A stretch of 27,836 nt of DNA from an uncultured Prevotella sp. GTDB taxonomy: Bacteria > Bacteroidota > Bacteroidia > Bacteroidales > Bacteroidaceae. The notes below the pieces were generated by a model, which saw only the letters and a program-made list of their open reading frames with translations, ran no database searches and was not told the DNA's origin. The DNA lies in NCBI GenBank assembly GCA_937916405.1, contig CALFUF010000078.1:1-27836 (forward strand), read 5' to 3'. The translations under genes and the position numbers were made by a program. Shown here one piece after another: positions 14,770 to 21,703 of the stretch (the stretch's first letter is position 1; each line of letters begins with the position of its first letter).

Positions 14770-15891
14770 ATGAGAAAGGCTACGGGTAGGCGCACAAAGT
14801 GCGGGAATAAACAATTTTTTAAGGAGGCGTTGCTTGCCGTCGCGCTTGCCGCCTTCAGCAGTACTGCGGCAATGGGACAATCGGACGAGCAGAAGAAAGA
14901 AGCCATCGACTGGTTGAAGGACGTTGCCGACCGTGTGGAACTGCACGGCTATGCACAGGGAGGCTTCAACTACACACACCAAAATGCGGAAGACAAAGGA
15001 ACCTTTGAACTCAAACGCATCCTCTTCTGGGTTAACGCCCGCATCACAGACAGATGGTCGTTCCTGTTTATGCACGACTTCTCAAGTGTCGTACAAGAGT
15101 TTTATACCGACTATCGCTTTACCAACAACAAGGCGCTGACCGTTCGCCTTGGACAGTTTAAGAACGGTGTCTCTCTTGAGAATCCCCTATCCCCTACCTC
15201 CATGGAGGCTATTGATGTCTACTCAGAAGGTGTGACCTATCTGACAGGCTGTGGCAGCGATCCCCTAATGGGTGTTCAATACGGTCGTGACCTCGGACTC
15301 TCTGTGTTTGGTGAGACCAACGACGGCAAGTTCCGCTACGAGGCTCAGGTGATGAACGGACAGGGTATCAACAAGAAAGACGGTAACAAGGAGAAGGACT
15401 TCATCGGACGACTGGAGTATCGCCCTGTGAAAGGACTCAACCTCGTTGCCACAGGACAGATTGGTCGTGGGCATGCCATTGCCAACTCACTCTATAATCC
15501 TGATATTCATGAAGGTGACAACTATAAGCGTAACCGCTGGACGGTAGGCTTCGATTATAAGTCGAAAGACTTCAACGTACATGGGGAATATATAGAAGGT
15601 AAGGACGGATGTGCCACCAGCCGTGGCGCCTACGTCACTGGTGCCGTCCCCTTGTATAAAGGTTTGGAGTTCGTAGGCTCCTATGATTTCTTTAATTTCA
15701 ACACGTCCTTGGGGATGGACCAGCACAAAGCGATTGCCGGTCTGCAATACTGGTTCTTCAAGAAGTGCCGTTTCCAAGTGCAGTATGTCTACAAGAGTGC
15801 CTACGTCGCCAATGGTGCCTTTACCCATGGCGCCTGCCATCAGGTGATGGCGCAGATGCAGGTTAGACTGGATTATTCCAAAAAGAAATAA
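14770..15891 (+). CDS. outer-membrane porin (Porin_O_P-like beta-barrel)
   Basis: A 373-residue outer-membrane protein. The signal peptide is unusual: a long basic region (MRKATGRRTKCGNKQFFK) precedes the hydrophobic core ALLAVALAAFSSTAAMG. The mature part has alternating beta-strands typical of a barrel, such as VELHGYAQGGFNY, FELKRILFWVNARITDRWSF, VRLGQFKNG, RYEAQVMNGQG, FIGRLEYRPVKGLNLVATGQIG and a final QVRLDYSKKK. The FKNGVSLENPLSP segment fits the anion-selective O/P porin family. The solute is unknown. It is the middle gene of an operon whose neighbours are a hydrolase and a Na+ symporter, so it probably supplies the outer-membrane step for that symporter. A small inverted repeat CGCAC-AAA-GTGCG (14791-14803) lies in the long basic region. 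Confidence 0.85.
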   Translation: MRKATGRRTKCGNKQFFKEALLAVALAAFSSTAAMGQSDEQKKEAIDWLKDVADRVELHGYAQGGFNYTHQNAEDKGTFELKRILFWVNARITDRWSFLFMHDFSSVVQEFYTDYRFTNNKALTVRLGQFKNGVSLENPLSPTSMEAIDVYSEGVTYLTGCGSDPLMGVQYGRDLGLSVFGETNDGKFRYEAQVMNGQGINKKDGNKEKDFIGRLEYRPVKGLNLVATGQIGRGHAIANSLYNPDIHEGDNYKRNRWTVGFDYKSKDFNVHGEYIEGKDGCATSRGAYVTGAVPLYKGLEFVGSYDFFNFNTSLGMDQHKAIAGLQYWFFKKCRFQVQYVYKSAYVANGAFTHGACHQVMAQMQVRLDYSKKK

Positions 15892-15924
15892 CGTCGAAAT
15901 CCCGATATTAAACAAGAAACAACC

Positions 15925-17448
15925 ATGATTATAAAAATTCTTCTGACTATCATCTTCTTTGCCGTGATGATAGGGGTAGGACTCTACTCTCGCAAACAGG
16001 CAAGTAGTGTGGACGGTTTTGTGCTGGGCGGTCGTACCGTTGGTCCTTGGCTGACAGCCTTCGCCTATGGAACGAGTTATTTCTCTGCTGTCGTCTTCGT
16101 AGGCTATGCTGGACAGTTTGGTTGGAAATACGGTATGTCCTCCACATGGATTGGTGTGGGTAATGCCGTCATCGGCTCTTTGCTTGCATGGATCCTGCTG
16201 GGTCGTCGCACAAAACTGATGACACAGCATATCGAGAGCCGCACCATGCCCGACTTCTTCGGCACCCGTTTCGACAGTCAGGGACTGCGTGTGGTGGCTT
16301 CCGTCATCGCCTTCGTGTTCCTGATTCCTTATACCGCTGGTGTATACAAAGGCATCTCCACCCTCTTCGAGATGGGTTTTGGCATCCCTTATGAGTATTG
16401 TGTGGTGATCATGGCGATCCTGACTGCCGTCTATGTCATCCTCGGAGGGTATAAGGCAACGGCAATGAACGACTTCATCCAGGGTGTCATCATGCTCTTT
16501 GGTATTGTCATCGTCATCGCCGCCGTGCTGAACACACAAGGCGGACTGACTGTTGCCATTGAAAAGATGGCGGCACTGCCCAGTGATGCTGACCCTAACG
16601 TGAATGGTAAATTTGCCGACTGGTTTGGTCCTGATCCCTGGAACCTGTTAGGTGTCGTCATCCTCACCTCATTAGGAACATGGGGACTGCCACAGATGGT
16701 GGGTAAGTTCTACTCCATCACTGACGAGAGCGCCATCAAGCGTGGCACGATTATCTCCACCATCTTCGCCTTTATCGTTTCTGGTGGTTGTTACTTCCTT
16801 GGCGGATTCGGTCGTCTGTTCGGCATGCCCCCCGTACTGCCTAACGGCAAACTCGCCTTCGACAGTATCGTTCCCTCGATGCTGGTGACACTGCCTGACG
16901 TGATTATCGCACTCGTCGTACTGCTGGTATTGTCGGCATCCATGTCGACCCTCGCCTCTTTGGTTCTCACCTCTTCGAGTACGATGACCCTCGATTTGAT
17001 CTATCGTGACAAGAAGTCGGCACCTGGTGAGGTGGAGGAAGGAACCATCGACGATGTCGTCGCTGAGAAGATCGAGCGTCGTAAGGTGGTGGTGATGCGT
17101 GTACTGATCGTGTTCTTCATCGTCATCTCCCTGATGATCGCCTTGAATCCTCCCACATTCATCGCCCAGCTGATGGGTATCTCATGGGGAGCCCTTGCCG
17201 GAGCCTTCCTCGCTCCCTTCATGTTAGGACTCTACTGGCGTGGGGTGACGACGGCAAGTGTATGGGCTTGCTTCATCTGGGGTGTTGGCATCACCGTTAT
17301 TAACATGCTGTTGGGGAATCCCATCAACCCCATCAACTGTGGTGCTATCGCCATGGTAGGAGGCTTCCCCGTCGTATGGCTCGTCAGTCTGCTGTCGCCT
17401 AAGATGAACAGGGAGACGGTCAGCAAGATCTTTGAATGCTACAAATAA
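15925..17448 (+). CDS. sodium:solute symporter (SSS family)
   Basis: A 507-residue inner-membrane transporter with about 13 helices. The first helix is MIIKILLTIIFFAVMIGVGLYSRK; the segment VDGFVLGGRTVGPWLTAFAYGTSYFSAVVFVGYAGQFGW is the SSS Na+-site region, and GLPQMVGKFYSITDESAIKRGT lies mid-protein. Family members carry sugars, amino acids, vitamins or osmolytes with Na+. The substrate is not readable. It starts 33 bases after the porin, in the same operon. The stop TAA is followed at once by five 7-bp repeats. Confidence 0.93.
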   Translation: MIIKILLTIIFFAVMIGVGLYSRKQASSVDGFVLGGRTVGPWLTAFAYGTSYFSAVVFVGYAGQFGWKYGMSSTWIGVGNAVIGSLLAWILLGRRTKLMTQHIESRTMPDFFGTRFDSQGLRVVASVIAFVFLIPYTAGVYKGISTLFEMGFGIPYEYCVVIMAILTAVYVILGGYKATAMNDFIQGVIMLFGIVIVIAAVLNTQGGLTVAIEKMAALPSDADPNVNGKFADWFGPDPWNLLGVVILTSLGTWGLPQMVGKFYSITDESAIKRGTIISTIFAFIVSGGCYFLGGFGRLFGMPPVLPNGKLAFDSIVPSMLVTLPDVIIALVVLLVLSASMSTLASLVLTSSSTMTLDLIYRDKKSAPGEVEEGTIDDVVAEKIERRKVVVMRVLIVFFIVISLMIALNPPTFIAQLMGISWGALAGAFLAPFMLGLYWRGVTTASVWACFIWGVGITVINMLLGNPINPINCGAIAMVGGFPVVWLVSLLSPKMNRETVSKIFECYK

Positions 17449-17483
17449 AGAGGTAAGAGGTGAGAGGTGAGAGGTAAGAGGTG
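17449..17483 (+). repeat. 5 x 7-bp tandem repeat AGAGGTR after the symporter stop
   Basis: Five exact AGAGGTA/AGAGGTG units start at the base after TAA 17446-17448. TAA or TGA falls at 17454, 17461, 17468, 17475 and 17482, covering all frames. Confidence 0.93.
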
Positions 17484-17510
17484 AGAGATTACTTCTTACC
17501 ACTTACCTCT
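17470..17510. terminator. two-way hairpin made from two convergent repeat arrays
   Basis: Bases 17470-17485 pair with 17495-17510 (14 of 16), leaving a nine-base loop. One arm is the symporter's repeat array, the other is the last codons of the histidine kinase. The hairpin sits exactly between two convergent genes and may end transcription from both sides. Confidence 0.55.
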
Positions 17511-19378
17511 GCAGGTAGTGTGAAGATGAATCGAGCCCCCTCCGTGTAACTGGTGTCGAGGATGATGTCACCTCCCAGACGACGAGCCACATTACGACTC
17601 AGCGGAAGTCCGATGCCCACACCATCCTTGAACTCATCCAACTGAACGAACTCCCCGAAGATCTCCTCTGCCTTCTCTGCGGGTACACCACAGCCCGTGT
17701 CCTCCACGACAATCTTAATAAAGGTATCCTCCTGAGCACATGACAGACGGATGGAGCCACCTGACGGGGTAAACTTCATGGCATTGTCGAGCAGATGCGA
17801 AAGAGCCAATACCACGTCCTGCTCGGAGGTCTGTATCATCAAGGTGTCATCGACCTTCGTGATAAAGTCAAAGTGGCAGTCGGATTTCTCAGGAATACCA
17901 CAATGGGTAATGGCATTGGCACATAACTGATTGACACTCACTGTGTCCGTACGGTCGATATGTGTACGACTGCTCGTCTCGGAGAGTGCCAGCAACTCAT
18001 TGATCAGGGTCGTGATACGATTGGTATTCTCCTGTATCTGCAGGCTTGCCTCCTGTCTTACCTCCGCTGGGAGATCCGCATCAGGCATCGCCATCATCTG
18101 GGAGAAGCCGGAGAGGATATTCAGCGGGGTACGTATCTCATGACTGACATTCTTGATGAAGTTGGTCTTCATACGGTCGGACTCACCAGCACGGTCGAGT
18201 GCCACCGTCAGTTCCTCATTCTTAACAGTAAGCTGGCGACTCATGGCGGCAAGCTCTTCGTTCTTTTTCTTCAGACGACGGTTCATCCAATACCAATAAC
18301 CCACTAAGACTGCCAAGGCGAATGCGACGAAGATTGCTGTGAACAACATCATACGACTGCGATCCAGCTGGTGTTCCATCTCTATCTCACTGACACGGAA
18401 AAGAGTGTTCAACTCGTTGATCTGGGTACGGGCATCCTTCTTATACAAGGAGTCGGTACCCTCATAGACACTCTTGTACATCTGCGCAGCCTCCTCATAA
18501 CGTCCCAGTCCCAAGAGAATCTCTGCCCGCTGTTCTTGGGCGATGAGGATAGAAGAGATATCACCATAACTGTTGAGACGTTCACAATACTGCGTGTTAT
18601 ACTCGTATGCTTTCTGGAAATCCTTCCGTTGCAGATAAAGTTGGGCACGGGTATGCAGGATAGCCATAGGGATGAAGTCACCACTACCCTCCGAGCGTTT
18701 CTCCACCTCTCTGATGTCCTGTTCTGCCTCATCCAACAGTCCCAGTCCCAGATGCATCTCGGAACAGGAGAGATAATAGTAGGCATACCATACCTTATAG
18801 CTTAGCTTGTCTGTCCTACTGTTCCTCTTCTCCTCATCAAGCAGGTACTGTTTCCACTGCGTAGTGACCTCTTTCATCTCCTCATAGTGTTTCTTTCCCA
18901 CAAGGGCGTCACAGTAATAAGAGAAGATGTCACTGGTACAGGAGGGAGACTCCTTCATTTCCCCGATGCGTTTAAGACTCTTCTGGTAACAATCTATCGC
19001 CTCATCGAGATATCCCATGTTCAGGTAAGTGACACCCATCGCATAGTCGGCAAGGGCTATACCGTATTTATTATCACGGTTTGTGGCATCCTGATGCATC
19101 CGTTTGACCTCCTGCAACCCAGTATTGACCTTTCCGCTGAACACATAAGTGTTCACCAGCAACAGCCACGTGTCGTAATAATAGTTCCACAGGGCATGAT
19201 CCCTGAGGAAAGCAAGATCCTTAGAAGCCTGCGCTATCAACGAGTCATTCTTGTCGTAGTTATAGAGGTTACTAAGGTACTCACGACGCTGGACCGCCTC
19301 CTCTATCAGAGACGCATCAGCACCCCACGACAGAGTTGTCAGCAATAGGAATTGAAAGAGAAAGAGGAAACGACGCAT
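17489..19378 (-). CDS. TPR-containing sensor histidine kinase
   Basis: A 629-residue kinase. An N-terminal signal (to about residue 20, ending SWGA) leads to a periplasmic TPR region of helical pairs (about 30-320; examples ALADYAMGVTYLNMGYLDEA and AEILLGLGRYEEAAQMYKSV), a membrane helix at about 342-366, a coiled coil, and the HisKA motif NVSHEIRTPLN with His413. The HATPase domain has N-box LLDNAMKF (about 530), VEDTGCGVP and an intact GVGIGLPLS lid. Such kinases in Bacteroidota may read cell-wall or nutrient signals by protein contact. No response regulator is in the window. The gene starts nine bases after the GH31 stop and is last of the GH2-GH31-kinase operon. Its final codons form a 7-bp repeat. 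Confidence 0.92.
   Translation of the reverse strand: MRRFLFLFQFLLLTTLSWGADASLIEEAVQRREYLSNLYNYDKNDSLIAQASKDLAFLRDHALWNYYYDTWLLLVNTYVFSGKVNTGLQEVKRMHQDATNRDNKYGIALADYAMGVTYLNMGYLDEAIDCYQKSLKRIGEMKESPSCTSDIFSYYCDALVGKKHYEEMKEVTTQWKQYLLDEEKRNSRTDKLSYKVWYAYYYLSCSEMHLGLGLLDEAEQDIREVEKRSEGSGDFIPMAILHTRAQLYLQRKDFQKAYEYNTQYCERLNSYGDISSILIAQEQRAEILLGLGRYEEAAQMYKSVYEGTDSLYKKDARTQINELNTLFRVSEIEMEHQLDRSRMMLFTAIFVAFALAVLVGYWYWMNRRLKKKNEELAAMSRQLTVKNEELTVALDRAGESDRMKTNFIKNVSHEIRTPLNILSGFSQMMAMPDADLPAEVRQEASLQIQENTNRITTLINELLALSETSSRTHIDRTDTVSVNQLCANAITHCGIPEKSDCHFDFITKVDDTLMIQTSEQDVVLALSHLLDNAMKFTPSGGSIRLSCAQEDTFIKIVVEDTGCGVPAEKAEEIFGEFVQLDEFKDGVGIGLPLSRNVARRLGGDIILDTSYTEGARFIFTLPAEVSGKK
17490..17510 (-). 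repeat. 3 x 7-bp tandem repeat at the end of the kinase gene
   Basis: Read on the minus strand the units are AGAGGTA, AGTGGTA and AGAAGTA, in the coding frame (EVSGKK, stop). TAA triplets lie in three different frames, and the last is the gene's own stop. The motif family and orientation match those on the plus-strand genes. Confidence 0.8.
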
Positions 19379-19387
19379 AAGCTCTTT

Positions 19388-21703
19388 TTATTGGGTAATT
19401 TGTTGTATCTGGCTGTCACCAGGTTTATAGAGCAGACCGCTGCATTTCTTCGCGTCAGCCTTGTAAGCCTTCATCTCTACCTTGTCCCATTGTATCTGGT
19501 CCGTACGCTGGGCAAGGGGAGCATGGGGTATCAACGAGCCGTCACGCACCAAGATGACACATGGTATCTCTCCTACTTTGATGGTCTGGTAGCCACCCTC
19601 ATACACCTTCCCGCTCTGATAGTCTATCCATTTGCCACGAGGCAGGTAGACGGTACGGCTGTCTCCACTCTCCAATAACGGAGCGACAAGAATCTGGGAG
19701 CCGAACATATACTCATCCTCTACCAGCCAGGCACCCGGGTCGTCAGGGAACTCTACCAGTAAAGCACGTACCATCGGCAGTCCACGCTCTGAGCAATCCT
19801 TTGCCTGAGCATAGACATACGGCATGAGTTTATACTTCATCTCGGCAGCCTGACGGAACGCTTTGGTGAACGACTCACTGATCAGCCAAGGCTCCGTAGG
19901 AGGTGCTCCATGAGCACGGGTATGACTGGACAGGAAGCCGAAGGGCAGCCAACGACGATAGATATCCTCTGGAGAGGCTGTCACGAAGCCGCCCATGTCA
20001 TGACTCCAGAAGGAGAAGCCACTGAGTCCGAAGGAGATACCACCACGAAGGTCACCTAACATACCAGTATTCGTCGTAGCGGCGTCACCACCCCAATGGA
20101 GGGCATAACGCTGAGAGCCAGCCCAAGCGGAGCGAGCCCAGATGACACCCTCACCAGGATGCGAGCGCTCTACCTGTTCCCATAATGCCTTGTTATAACG
20201 CAAAGGATAGAGGTTATGCTCATACTTACCACCACGACCACTATAGTAGAAGCCGTCGTAAGGGGCTGCCTCACCAAAGTCACACTTGATGGTGCTGACA
20301 CCTAAGCGCATCAGTCCTTCTATCTTCGACTGATACCAACTGACGGTCTTGGGGTTCGAGAAGTCGAGGACGGCATCCTCGTATGGCAGACTACCCGCCG
20401 CATTCCTCACGGCAAGACCACCATTAACGATCTCACGGAAGAAACGGTTCTTCGGTGTAAAATATGGTAACTGCCACAGACAGGTGTGGAAACCGTCACG
20501 CTTGAGTTGGTCAAGCATCCCCTTCGGGTCCTTGAAACGGTCCTTGGCAAACTCATAGTCACACTGCCAGTCGACACCAAACCAACCTGTATCGAAATGG
20601 ATCACGTCGGAAGGTATCTTATGATGACGCAACTTCTTGGCAATATCCAGTCCCTCTTCCTGCGAGAAATAGGTGATACGACTCATCCAAGTACCAAATG
20701 TCCAGAGGGGCAGCATGGGTGACTTACCCGTGATATTGGTATACTCATTGAGGATATCCTTCGGTTCTCCGAAGAACACGAAGAAGTCCATCTGCTCATC
20801 TGCCATAAACAGACGGTCAGCACCAATATAGGAAGCACCAAAGTCGGCTGTCACTGGAGCTGAGGTATGCATGAAGATACCATAGCCGCGGTTAGAGAAG
20901 AAGAATGGTACGGGCTTGTACTGTCCGTCAGTCTCTGGTCCTTGCGGGTCGGTCACCATGATCTGTACCTTCTGTCCTACCTTGTTCAGGGCACCGAAAG
21001 ACTCACCACAACCATAGATGCGCTCACCAGGGGCGATCGTCAGCACAGGATTGATGCTTCGGGAGTTATCAGAGCCACGCTTGATAAACGAGAACGGCAG
21101 GAGCTTCACCTGCGAGGAGTCGTTATCGAGGATATGACGGGTATGGGTCATCACCTTGCCGTTCTTGTCTTTCAGCACGATGCGCCAAGGGTATTTCTGT
21201 ATCTCCAAGCTACCGAACTCCGTCTTGTATGCAATGGTGTTACCATTGCTACTCATTCTCCATGCCGAGGACGAAGGCACAGGACCTGCAAGCATCAGGC
21301 TCTCACTATCCTTACGTGGAGCCTCAACGGGTGATGTGGTCATTCGGATACGGACACAACGGGGACTCACGAAGTCTATCTTCAACGACAGGTTGGGGTC
21401 GTTATCATACTCTGTGTCCGGGAAATCGAGCATCTTCATCCGCACGGGCCAATAGCCGTTGAGGTTGAAAGCCTGACGGGGTGACAGGCGATAACGCTTC
21501 CAGTTGACCAGTCCCTCCCCCTTTGCCGCATCGAATGACGCCAGCGAGTCGGCAAGGAAATAGGTATTACTGAGGTCGGAGAAATCACCCGACTGGTCTT
21601 GGGGCATACACTGCAGGTACTGTACTCCTGCGGAAGTCTGTAACTGTGCCTGCACTGCCAATGAGGCACCAAGCAGGCATACCATACTTAATATCTTTCT
21701 CAT
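19388..21703 (-). CDS. GH31 alpha-xylosidase-type glycosidase
   Basis: A 771-residue secreted or periplasmic glycosidase, with signal peptide residues 1-19 (VQA cleavage). The catalytic nucleophile is Asp475 in IKCDFGEAAP, the form seen in YicI-type alpha-xylosidases, and the acid/base is Asp540 in HWGGDAATTN. Other family blocks are PLWTFGTWMSRITYFSQEE and SGFSFWSHDMGGF. It probably removes alpha-1,6-xylose from xyloglucan oligosaccharides; alpha-glucosidase activity is the alternative. Its ATG overlaps the GH2 stop (ATGA), so translation is coupled. The order GH2, GH31 and then kinase suits stepwise removal of galactose and then xylose. No SusC/SusD pair is present, so import must be encoded elsewhere. 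Confidence 0.88.
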   Translation of the reverse strand: MRKILSMVCLLGASLAVQAQLQTSAGVQYLQCMPQDQSGDFSDLSNTYFLADSLASFDAAKGEGLVNWKRYRLSPRQAFNLNGYWPVRMKMLDFPDTEYDNDPNLSLKIDFVSPRCVRIRMTTSPVEAPRKDSESLMLAGPVPSSSAWRMSSNGNTIAYKTEFGSLEIQKYPWRIVLKDKNGKVMTHTRHILDNDSSQVKLLPFSFIKRGSDNSRSINPVLTIAPGERIYGCGESFGALNKVGQKVQIMVTDPQGPETDGQYKPVPFFFSNRGYGIFMHTSAPVTADFGASYIGADRLFMADEQMDFFVFFGEPKDILNEYTNITGKSPMLPLWTFGTWMSRITYFSQEEGLDIAKKLRHHKIPSDVIHFDTGWFGVDWQCDYEFAKDRFKDPKGMLDQLKRDGFHTCLWQLPYFTPKNRFFREIVNGGLAVRNAAGSLPYEDAVLDFSNPKTVSWYQSKIEGLMRLGVSTIKCDFGEAAPYDGFYYSGRGGKYEHNLYPLRYNKALWEQVERSHPGEGVIWARSAWAGSQRYALHWGGDAATTNTGMLGDLRGGISFGLSGFSFWSHDMGGFVTASPEDIYRRWLPFGFLSSHTRAHGAPPTEPWLISESFTKAFRQAAEMKYKLMPYVYAQAKDCSERGLPMVRALLVEFPDDPGAWLVEDEYMFGSQILVAPLLESGDSRTVYLPRGKWIDYQSGKVYEGGYQTIKVGEIPCVILVRDGSLIPHAPLAQRTDQIQWDKVEMKAYKADAKKCSGLLYKPGDSQIQQITQ

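Noticed and set aside
14791..14803. CGCAC-AAA-GTGCG followed by TTTTTT as a terminator before the porin
   Set aside because: It lies within the first codons of the porin, the stem is only five pairs, and the T run is 12 bases away.
15487..16539. Open frame of 350 codons on the minus strand
   Set aside because: It is antisense to the porin end and symporter start, His- and Asp-rich as expected from opposite-strand reading, with no known motif.
120..17510. Short tandem arrays as CRISPR
   Set aside because: Units of 7-8 bases with no spacers and no cas genes do not fit CRISPR.
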